Assembly: GCA_028551475.1 (NCBI GenBank) | Contig: CM052354.1 | Location: 8,748,001 to 8,812,000, forward strand | DNA: 64,000 nucleotides | Direction of reading: 5' to 3' | Source of the DNA: Casuarina equisetifolia | Taxonomy: Eukaryota; Streptophyta; Magnoliopsida; Fagales; Casuarinaceae | In this document: positions 35,600 to 45,271 of the stretch, one piece after another | Layout of the letters: the number at the start of each line of letters is the position of its first letter | Position numbering within the stretch: position 1 is the stretch's first letter | Notes under the pieces: model-generated | The model's input: only the letters and a program-made list of their open reading frames with translations | What the model was told of the DNA's origin: nothing | The model's database searches: none | Made by a program: the position numbers and the translations under genes

Positions 35600-35775
35600 A
35601 TCCTCTCTAGTCAAGGTTTGGATGGGATATAGGTTCTCTCTAACAACTACACTCTCCCCTCTAGTAAAGTTTTGGATAGGATATAGGTTGTGTGTGTGTA
35701 AAGCAAGATTTTCGAATGTTAGTTTTTTTTTGTGTGTGTGTGTGTAAAGCAAGATTTTTGAATGTTCGTTTTTTT
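35600..35775. repeat. Two imperfect tandem repeats
   Basis: A unit of about 56 bp containing cctctctagtcaaggtttgg and gggatataggtt is repeated (35600 and 35657). Directly after it, a unit with a TG run and aaagcaagattttcgaatgt occurs twice (35690 and 35735). Confidence 0.85.
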
Positions 35776-35820
35776 GTCTTTTTGGCCCTGTTATCTGATT
35801 AAGTTAAAAAGGAAAACTTG

Positions 35821-36382
35821 TCTATAAAAAACTATTTAAATAAGTCTCGTGTTTTCATGCCTATTTGTCATAATTTTTTAATGAATCCTTAACATCACAC
35901 AAAAAAAGTGATTTGACATCAAAATATTGTTAGAATATAATTGTCTCAAATGAGACTTATGCTAGAATCTAGCATCAATCATAGATTGAAAATGAGTTAA
36001 AAATAAAAAAATAAAACAAAAATTGCATACCTAATAATGGCTACATTTTTAGTATGATCTTGGCTAAGATCTTATTATCTATTACTTAATCGTGCTATTT
36101 GTCTATAGAAAACTATTTTAATAAGTCATGTGTTTTCATGCCTATTTGTCATAATTTTTTAATGAATCCTTAACATCATACAGAAAAAGTGATTTGACAT
36201 CAAAATATTGTTAGAGTATAATTGTCTCAAATGAGACTTATGCTAGAATCTAAAATCAATCCTAGATTGAAAAGAAGTTAAAAATAGAAAAATAAAACAA
36301 GAATTGCATACTTGATAGCAGCCGCATTTTTAATATGATATTGGCTAAGATCTTATCCTTTATTACTTAATCGTGCTAGCTG
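35821..36382. repeat. 281-bp tandem direct duplication
   Basis: Units 35821-36101 and 36102-36382 share tttcatgcctatttgtcat, aaaagtgatttgacatcaaa, the tgttaga(a/g)tataattgtc string and the ending attacttaatcgtgct. Each unit contains the first part of the LTR-like insert that is complete at 36209-36764, so the duplication came after that insertion. Confidence 0.85.
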
Positions 36383-36764
36383 ATGAGAAGCAGGAACTCC
36401 GTAATGGAATTAGAGTAAAAGACAAAGAGAAAATAGGGAAAGGGTGTCTATTTAATGAATGAATGCGAGATAGTGAATAAGTGTGATTTTATTTTGTTAA
36501 ATAAGAAAAAATAATTGATCATTGTGAAATAACCATTATGCCCTTACCATAACAAAAAAGGTACTAACCAAATAGTCCTAACTTATCACAGTTCTATAAG
36601 GTGCACTAAGGCTCACACTAACTAGCATTATATTCGCAATCAAGGTTAAAATCTATCTAATTAATTAAACCAATATTAATTATATTAATACACCTTCATA
36701 AGAGAATTTGTTTATGTTCATTGATAAAGCCCACATTACATGAGCTTATAAAAATAAGCTGACA
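36209..36764. mobile_element. Probable solo LTR, 556 bp
   Basis: Starts TGTTAGAG and ends GCTGACA, flanked by AATAT (36204-36208) and ATTAT (36765-36769), a 4 of 5 match. The left duplication copy lacks the insert and reads straight through aaatatagct at 31-40. A TATA-like gcttataaaaa lies near its right end. Deletion in the left copy is the alternative explanation. Confidence 0.55.
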
Positions 36765-37299
36765 ATTATAGCTTGCGATATTCTCCATTACTTCTTACTT
36801 AAGTTGTCATTAACATTCTCTCACATGCAAAAATATCTTTCACATTCTCCTAATATGCATTTTCAATACATTTTTAAATGTCAATCATAACCTTCCTTAT
36901 TACATTCCATCAATAGAGACTTCAATGACAAATTGATTTAAAAAATAAATAAATCTTGATAAAGAAAGTAAAAAAAAAATTATTGATGGCTACCATGTAT
37001 ACATATTTTCTTGTTTTGTAAGGATCCAAGAGTATTAATTTTGAATTGGATGACAGCAATATTTGAGTAAAATGTAACAAAACTAACTACTAAATTAAAA
37101 GGCTTCAACTTGCTAATATAACAAATTTAATTACTTACTAGCATGACAAGTTTAATTATTTTTTAGAATGGCCATTATACGGCAAGTTTACTAAGTAGCT
37201 CTACTTTGGTCCTATGCAGTTATGCAGCTCCAAAGCCCATGACATTTTAGTCATTAAGTAGTTTTTTTCCTATAAACCTTTTTTGCAAGTCACTCCATC

Positions 37300-37375
37300 C
37301 ATGACTTGAACCTAAGAGATGGAATTTGTCTCTAACATCAATTGTAATGCATTTGATCATTGAGCTAAAATCCTA
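37300..37375 (-). repeat. tRNA-derived SINE-like relic (duplicate of 280-350)
   Basis: On the minus strand ttagctcaatgatca (A box) is followed by taggttcaagtc (B box). It is the better preserved member of the pair and lies at the matching position of the segmental duplication. Confidence 0.45.
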
Positions 37376-37781
37376 AACCTATTAGCATGGTGAGTTTAAT
37401 TACTTTTAAACTTTTACATAAAACCCCTAGTGCAAATTTGCAAAAGAGATCATAAAAGTCTACATGCTTGTGACTGAAATAGGAAGGAAAAGAAGACAGA
37501 GGAGAAAAAAGTATAAAAGAATGGTCAAGACAAGGAAAACAAGCCTTCTCATAGGGACCAAGAAGAGAGAGATATGCCGACTAAAAACCTCTCCACCTAG
37601 GCTCCTGCTAGTGGCCATTGGATGTAAAGACGATGATGATGGTAATTGATCATTACTCATAACTCAACAATCATAAGCTAATAGATCTCACTAAAAGTGA
37701 GCTTAATTCTCACACCTAGCTTAATAAAAATGTTTCTTTAGTAACTTTGGAAAATAATATTGTTGTAGTGTATATGTTCAA

Positions 37782-39057
37782 TGTTCGGTGAATTTTAGAC
37801 ACAAATGAACATGTTGAACAAGTAATATAATAATAAGTAAGATATCATCTCACAAATATTGGAGATTACTAAGTCAACTAATTACCAATGGTAAACAACT
37901 CTTATAATTTATCTAGCAAACTAAATTGATAGAGAATAAACTAACCAACTAAATTTAATAAAACTAAATACACAACATGTTAAAGCATTCGATTTTACTA
38001 ATTACGATGTACTAATATAGATTTTATATGCTTACAAAAGAGATAATATTTATGTGATAACAAAATCTCCTAATTTATTTACTATCCTATGTTTAAATAT
38101 AGTGAACCTATTTAGTTCATTAATTCATTATATTTCTATACATGAATTGAAACAAACCAAATGCATTACAATCTATAAATATTCTCAATTTACATAGAAA
38201 GCCACACAAACAATATAATATATGTCTATTTATATTTAATTTATGATTACATATTATAAGAAACAACTGCATTTCATCTCATGTTGATCTCAAATATGTA
38301 AATCAAATTATTTAAGTGGCAGTTAATTACTTAAAAGCATTAAACATAGTAATATGCAACTTCACATAAATAAAATATCTTACAAAGTATAAAAACTTAT
38401 AAAATTTATATCATTATAGTTAGGTTATATTGTCGCTCTAACAAAATAAAATTAGAACATAATGAAACAATAAACTATAACAATAATAGAAATTAAACAA
38501 AATATCTTAAATAAAAAAAATAAAAAAAATTGTGATCACACTGTCTTTTTTTTTTTAAGAATTCTTTGTAAAACTTCTACAAATCAAACTAAAATCAAGA
38601 ATGGTATGAAGTAGATGTAAGTTGTTGTGTTTTTCCTTTCTTTTCTTTTCTATTCTTTTTTCCATTTCTTTTTCATCTCTTGGTCTTGGTTCCGGCAGCA
38701 CCTTTTCTCTTTCACTCCTCCCTCCTTTTCTTCTCTTGTGCGCGCACCACTTTTTTGACGTTTTTCTCTCTCCTTTTATTGTTGAGCAGATTCTCTCTTG
38801 ATAATTCACGCCTCTCCCTTCACCTTTTACTCTTTTGTCTTTTTGCCTTTTTGCCTTTTTTTTCTTCTCTTTTACACGTTGCTTTCTCTTGCTTTTTTTT
38901 TTTTTTTGTCTCTTTTGCTTATCATGCTCTTTTGATATTTACTACATAAATAATAAAGATTTAAATAAATATATAAAAATTTAAATATTATCTCACAAAA
39001 CTTATATTATTTATATTCTAAAATAATCAAAATAATTCTATAAAAATATAATTATCA
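37782..39057 (-). mobile_element. Solo LTR of AT-rich family A, 1276 bp
   Basis: The insert begins TGTTCGGTG and ends ATTATCA. Flanks are TTCAA (37777-37781) and TCCAA (39058-39062); the left duplication copy has one uninterrupted TCCAA near 652-656. It aligns as reverse complement to 26434-26580 and 30929-32676, which sets its strand only relative to that copy. It includes a pyrimidine-rich block (38600-38930) whose open frames on both strands are low complexity. No internal retroelement genes are present. Confidence 0.8.
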
Positions 39058-39830
39058 TCCAACCTAACATCAATATAAAATTATATGCAAAGTTATATGG
39101 TTGGTTAAATATAATTATCTCCCATCTCCTAGACTTCATAAGCCAATTTTTGAGATGAATTTATTAAGTTTGAAGCTTTATGAAATTTTGTTACTTTAAA
39201 CTGTGAAGTTTCTTGATTAAAGGTTAAAAAAAAGTCCAAAAATTTTCTAATGTTTTCTTCCACCTTTACGTCTATTCTTATTTCTCATTATTGGTATCAA
39301 TTCCGTGGGACTACTAATAAAAGCAAAGTAGGGAGGGACAAACTTTCAATGAGTAACTCTTGATCGAAACCAAATGACATTCTTTACCGAATAAATCAAA
39401 TTCAGTAGAAACCAGAGTCCAACCATGATAGAAATCTTTATTACGACAAGAGAACAAGTTGACATAAATAAGTGTTTAATGTCAAAATTTTAAGCAAGGG
39501 TTTATGATTTTAATATAATAACAAGCATTTTTTCCCGTTTCCTAGTACAAATTAGTCCGGCATAAAAATAAAATAAAAAAATACCGATAGAACACACGAT
39601 AGTAGGAAAATGGACAAAGTTACTGACCAATAAAGGGACCAAGGAAGAATCTCAAAAATTTATACAGATTAAAGAGGAAATCACATCAAACCATCGGATC
39701 AAAAATGGGCATCATAAGACTGAAGCAATTACATCACTAATTAAGGATTATCTATTCCTCTGCACATCCCAAAACAACAAAGAAAAAGAAAAAGAAAGAA
39801 AGGACATTGTTCAAATGGCTTATTCTAAGA

Positions 39831-39865
39831 TTTCTTTTCTTTTCTTTTCTTTTCTTTTCTTTTCT
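39831..39865. repeat. TTTTC microsatellite
   Basis: About seven TTTTC units here against about four at the matching place in the left duplication copy (near 1391-1413), so it changed length after the duplication. Confidence 0.9.
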
Positions 39866-41049
39866 ATGCATTTCAACATGTTTCTACCTTTAAATTGAGA
39901 TAATTTGCTTACACTAGATCCTTTAAACTCTTTCTTTTTCAAATTTGAGTGGAGAAACAACCAAAAATCTCCAAATGCTAATCGATCTCATAACTAACCT
40001 ATATCCTTGAATTGGTGAATTACACGTACTTTATATTGAAGTATCCTAATGTGGCCGAGAAATGTGCTATTCTCGTTGGTTCAAACAGCTGCACGAATAA
40101 GCTATGTTAAACTGATGAGATAAATATAAAACTACAACTACACAAACTGAAGACCTCATTCCACTTCTCATTCCTTCTGGTCTAGATGCAGTCCAGGCAT
40201 ATGGATTAAGTTGCAGCAAATAGTGATCAAGGATGTCATAAACCAACAATCAAGACATTTACAGCATGACTATGCATTTTCTACGGCTACAATAAAATTA
40301 AAAGAAAAAAAAGTGTTTACAATGAAAGGCTCCTATTAATGGTTGACCATTCTATTACAGTACTGTAAGGTTCGATGAAATACTCTAGACTCCCTCTACA
40401 GGAACCTAGAATTCATTTAGTATGAACTAGAGTTTCTTTATCACATGAGACAGGAGTTCAAATCTTGAGGACATCGCTGCGACCCTCAGAATAGAATATC
40501 TAAAGCAAGTAAATGAAGAGGAACAAGGCGAACTATACCCTTTCATTCCAACAAGAGGCAAACGGATGCCTATATGCCTGTTACCGCCAAGTCCAAGAAT
40601 GTCAAGAGCTTCAGCTCCAGGCTGATCCTGCTGCCTGCTTCATGTTCGTCCCCCGTTTGCCCCAGCTATTCAACTTCAGCTCTGAGAACGAAGGGCCTAA
40701 AAGATGTCCAATACTGACATTCTCACACGGCTTAAGTAGAATGCTACGGCATGCTGCTGTTCACCGTTTGTGATTCAATATGTAGGTTGACCTAGGTTGG
40801 CTTCTCCATACTGTTGATCGTCTCCTGTTATTTAAGGTGCTTCAACTTCAAAAGATTGATATAAAACCTGCCTTTCTGGTTGAATTCTCATTGAAGTCTA
40901 TTGCTTGTTCCTCTGCTAGAGGAAGGTAAAGAACACTCTCGTGTTCTATCCAGACATGATAGGGATCGGAACAGTGCATTTGCAGCAACCTATTTTCGCT
41001 TTTGGGTGCTTCACAGTAGCCCGTGTATTTGACAAATTCTCCTTGAACT

Positions 41050-43173
41050 TCAACTTAGGCCAACCCATTTCCTAAATTCCTGGACAGACTCAAGCCTTTT
41101 GCTTTGAGCCTCAGTTCTAGCTTTTGATGCTTTTAACCTCCTATAGAGATTCTTATGGAGCTTTAGAAACTCACTTTTGTACATCCACTTGTCAGTGTAC
41201 ATTCCGTGTTCTTTCATATAACCAAGAACCTCCGTTACCCTCTCAAAGTAACCACCTCGAAGAAAGCACAGTAGCAAGAACTCATACAGGTCTCTGCTTA
41301 CCACCAAATTTCCACTCTGCATATTCCTTTTAATGTCTCCCCACAATATCGTGATATCACGATACATTCCCAGACAAGAATATCCATATACCAGATTGGA
41401 AAAAGTTTGTTCTGTAGGTTGGATTTTCATCTCTTGCATTCTTTTGTATGTCCTCAGAGCATCCGCCACCATTTTGGCCTTGAAGAAAAAGTAAATAGAA
41501 GAATTAAGCTCATAAACTACAGGACAAACAGTGCTCTCCTTTTTTGTTTCTCGAAGCAAAGACTTGGTCAGATCTGATTTGTTGATCATGGTTGATACAC
41601 CTGCATACTTGTCACCCTTATCAACTGCTTCTGATAGAGAGAGAGAGATAACCATCTCATCAGACAAATTCATGACCAAGCCAGATTTTCTCATCTGTTT
41701 TAGCAGTGATTTTGCTTCTCTAAACATACTTCCCTTGTGGTAGGCTGAAATGAGTAACAAATAAGCATTAAAGCCCACGGGAGCTCCAGCTGCCTCCAAG
41801 TCATCCAAAATGTCATGTGCCAATTCAAGCCAACCTAAACTAATACAAGCCCCAATTACATTAGAAACAATACTTGATCCTCCAAAAGAAAGTGACTTGT
41901 TTTGAAGGCAAAGTAAAATTTTTGATAGGTAACTAATCTTCCCATTGATCTTGTACCCATAGATGAGCTTGGCAAGGGCTCTCTCACTGACAGCAAGTTT
42001 CCCGTTCCTAGAAATGACAAGTTCCTGTTTACCTTCCACTTTGAGGACAGAATCCTTCTGCAGCATCTCAGGCACAATATGCAATTTTAATGTATTCTTG
42101 AGATTGCCAGATCCCAATGGTACATTGTAAGGCTTCTGTAGTTCCTTTATATCTTTCCCAATTGAAGAAGACTCTGAATATCTATACATATCCATTACAA
42201 GCTCAGCAGCAGCATCAATGTCATTATACTTAAAGTGCAAGCTCAACAAACTGTCATAGAACTGCCGATAATGACAAACAAATGGAGCTGAAACTTGACT
42301 AATGTGGTCTTTAAATTTCTTCACCTCATCCCTCTGACCGTTAATCTCATGGATCTGGGCAATGATGTTGATTGAGTGTGCATCGGCCACAACCCCAGTC
42401 AGAGGCATCAACTCAATGAGCTGTTGGCCCTTGAAAGATAATTTAAACCTCACACAAGCATCAAGCACCAGGTTAAAGATCATGGTATCTGGCTGTATCA
42501 GCTTTGCACGACCACTTTTGTTTGCACTTAACTGTTGGAAACAATCACAAATCTGAACTAAGAAATTTGTCATAATGTATGTCCCAACCTCTGTCTTCAC
42601 CAAATGGAGAACAACCAACCACAATACATTCATCGGGGGCAAACTCTCTCTATCCAGCATCAATCTCAAAATGATTGAAGCAGGGATAGGCATTTGAGAT
42701 CTTGCCAAGGAAAGGGACAGCTTTGTAAGACTATCTGGCTGAAGCATGACAGACGTCTCTTTCAAAACTATCAGGACTAAGTCAAATCCTTTTTGTAGCC
42801 ATTGGGAGTCAGATGAATAAGAAAGTACACTGATCAACCTCCGCACAAGAGCTTCCTCAGGTAAACCGTACAACCTTCTAAAATCACTGAAAGACTCCCA
42901 TGCTTCATCCAATTGATGATTCTTCAAGGCACTTTCAAGCTTAGTCAACAAAACTGCATGAGAGGAACCTTCCCAGCAAATCCTTTCAGGGGAAGTGCTA
43001 GTAGAAAAAGAAATGGGACTCTTCTGATAGTATTTATCATATACTCGAGGCCTCCAAAAATTTTCTCTTGTGATAACTGCCGTGCCATAATATGATGATG
43101 CAAGAGCCGTCCTACGAACAGCCTCAGCCACACCGCACCCTAATGAATAGAGCTTGATGAAGCGACGATGCAT
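41050..43173 (-). CDS. Pentatricopeptide repeat protein, At4g17616-like
   Basis: An intact single-exon frame of 707 codons. The N terminus (MHRRFIKLYSLGCG, then AEAVRRTALASSYYG) is basic and lacks acidic residues, as expected of an organelle (probably mitochondrial) presequence. The body is helical and repeat-like. Recognisable PPR units include the IFNLVLDACVRFKLSFKGQQ region, GFNAYLLLISAYHKGSMFRE, VADALRTYKRMQEMKIQPTE and FSNLVYGYSCLGMYRDI. PPR proteins usually bind organelle RNA for editing, splicing, stability or translation; the RNA target here is unknown. The start matches the pseudogene copy's start, and the frame ends WVGLS-stop. It lies 2.1 kb downstream of the CBL gene on the same strand. 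A second copy at 3.2-10.8 kb is dead, so this is the only working one in the window. Confidence 0.93.
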   Translation of the reverse strand: MHRRFIKLYSLGCGVAEAVRRTALASSYYGTAVITRENFWRPRVYDKYYQKSPISFSTSTSPERICWEGSSHAVLLTKLESALKNHQLDEAWESFSDFRRLYGLPEEALVRRLISVLSYSSDSQWLQKGFDLVLIVLKETSVMLQPDSLTKLSLSLARSQMPIPASIILRLMLDRESLPPMNVLWLVVLHLVKTEVGTYIMTNFLVQICDCFQQLSANKSGRAKLIQPDTMIFNLVLDACVRFKLSFKGQQLIELMPLTGVVADAHSINIIAQIHEINGQRDEVKKFKDHISQVSAPFVCHYRQFYDSLLSLHFKYNDIDAAAELVMDMYRYSESSSIGKDIKELQKPYNVPLGSGNLKNTLKLHIVPEMLQKDSVLKVEGKQELVISRNGKLAVSERALAKLIYGYKINGKISYLSKILLCLQNKSLSFGGSSIVSNVIGACISLGWLELAHDILDDLEAAGAPVGFNAYLLLISAYHKGSMFREAKSLLKQMRKSGLVMNLSDEMVISLSLSEAVDKGDKYAGVSTMINKSDLTKSLLRETKKESTVCPVVYELNSSIYFFFKAKMVADALRTYKRMQEMKIQPTEQTFSNLVYGYSCLGMYRDITILWGDIKRNMQSGNLVVSRDLYEFLLLCFLRGGYFERVTEVLGYMKEHGMYTDKWMYKSEFLKLHKNLYRRLKASKARTEAQSKRLESVQEFRKWVGLS

Positions 43174-45080
43174 CAGAAACTTCTTTAATCAATGCCAGTG
43201 CTAATTCATTATCTTTCAACCAAGCCACCTACAAAGTACCTAAATATACATGTATTGTCACTGGAAGATCCCCACGTGGGACAAGCGCTCCTTGGCCAAG
43301 TGAAAGTTCAAGACCAAAATCTACAAATTTGTATTTTTACCCTAAAAATGGAGCTCTATAATCCTTGGTTGTATATGAGAGAAGGTACTTCCCCACAAAC
43401 CATTACCTATCAAAGAAACTTAAACAGAATGAGGAACATAATATTTTTATAATACAAACAATAATCGGAAAACTAAACCAGGTTAAGCAAGTCGAACATA
43501 AGTTCTTGTTTAAACACTGAAGCAATGAAAAGCAGAGTGAGTTCTTCAATGAGGGAAACAGTAATAATCAAAAGCACCTTGAAATGCCCTTTTTCTCTTT
43601 CTTCCTCCGCACTTATTCTAGTATAGTTCTTTGAGCGCGTTTTTCAGTAGAATCCGTCAATATATTCGACGATCATTCAAATTCCTAACAAAAAAAAAAT
43701 CAGAAATTGTTTTAAACACATCCAAAAATAGAGACCTTACACTTCAAAGATACGAACCGCGGACTCCGACATAAAAATGGAAGAAAAAATGCTAACTAAG
43801 GAAAACGGCAAAATTGCGAAGCAGCTGCAACGATTCATTGGTTCGAAAGAAATGACTGATACGTTCCTGAAGTTTCAAAGAATGGAACTAAAGACTAAGA
43901 AAATTTTTACATAAGAGGAAAGTACCGCAATGAGCGCCTTTAACTGTAGAGAAGCCGCCGCTGATTGGGGAGTTCAGGTCAGTTCAGTTGGATAAAAGAT
44001 GCCGCTTCCACTCTGTTTGGCTTGCGAGAAAACGAGACAGCCCCGTTTCTTTAAGTAGAGCCTGGGACTGGCGAGGAATTTACGCCCTTCATGAAACGAC
44101 GGCGTTTGCAATTTCAACCCCACTTGGCTAGGTTTTTACCACTGTTGGGTATTTAATAACACATGCCGGACTTCCAATCCTCATATTTAAATCAAATTTA
44201 AATTGCATCCATATTAATTAGTTAGAAACTAAGATGCTTTCATCTATATGAGTCATAATTTTAAGTATTTAATCCTTACGAATCTCTCTTAGATTAACAA
44301 ATAAAATTTAGAAATTAACTAGGAAATATTTTATCAAAGAAAAAAAATTTAACCAGTTTTTTTTTTAAGTTTAAAAAAAAATAAAAATTATTAACAAATA
44401 CCTAATTCAATTAAGAATAGATACCACCAAATTCAGTTAAGAGTAGATATTTCTTAACTCAATTAAGAGTACTTCTTAATTCAATTAAGAGTGTTTACTT
44501 GATATTAAGTTCCAGTAAATGGGCATGTTGTGTTAAAAAAAATATATTTATGTAAAAATTCTCGAAAGTTATATCACCTCGCTTTCTCTAGAAAAAAAAA
44601 ATATTATTTGAATTTTTCTTAGTATTTTTTAGTTGTCAGATAATATTAAAAGAAAAAAGAAAATAAACCAATATATTTTCAGTTTGATATCTGACTTTCC
44701 ATCTTTTAGAGAAAAAAGAAAAAAGAAAAAAAAGCATGTTACCCATGCCATAATTGTTTTTGAAGTTTCATGCTAGCTTTTATGTAATCTACGATTATTT
44801 GAACGAGTTTCTTAAGTTAATTCCGGGCTTCAAACCTATAGAATAAAAAGTTTCTTTCACGAAATCTTACAAAAAAGAATTAATAAAATATCCCAATTTT
44901 ATCTGCTCCTAGGCCTGGCACTTCGATGTAGCCATGGCAGGCTTGGCTAAGCAGTGATGACGCACATCTACTAATCATTGCAATTAATATTACTCTTTGC
45001 AAGAAGAATATACACGATCTCTCACTTTACAATTTTCATTTTAATACCATTGAAAGGAAAATTGGCCATGGATTTTCAAT
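43174..45080. promoter_or_regulatory. Upstream region of the PPR gene and CBL 3' flank
   Basis: The first 104 bases are shared with the pseudogene; beyond 43277 the sequence is unique to the intact copy, so only the intact gene keeps its distal leader and promoter. A less AT-rich part at 43900-44120 could hold the transcription start. 44150-45000 is AT-rich with a repeated phrase cttaattcaattaagagt near 44410-44490. No gene seen. Confidence 0.4.
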
Positions 45081-45271
45081 TGGAGTGTGAATGTTGGATC
45101 GCCTGGTACGGCTAACTGTACGCAGCTACTGACCCCTTTGAACACGGGGTTAAACATAAACCTACTCCTTCAAACTAAAAGTAATCACTCTATCCTTTTT
45201 CTCACAAAATGTCTTGTTGAAAGGATTACACCCAAACATCTTCCACACCAACTGCAGAATCTATTTCCTTT

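Larger units (their letters stand above)
36170..43277. repeat. Segmental duplication, right copy
   Basis: Counterpart of 1-10913 in direct orientation, about 36 kb away. It carries the intact PPR gene. Its private inserts are the LTRs at 36209-36764 and 37782-39057. The right end is near 43277. Confidence 0.9.

Noticed and set aside
35821-36382. Direct repeats considered as a CRISPR-like array
   Set aside because: Only two long units without spacers, in a plant nuclear context.
38555-38949. Pair of frames on opposite strands
   Set aside because: Low-complexity pyrimidine-rich part of the solo LTR at 37782-39057.
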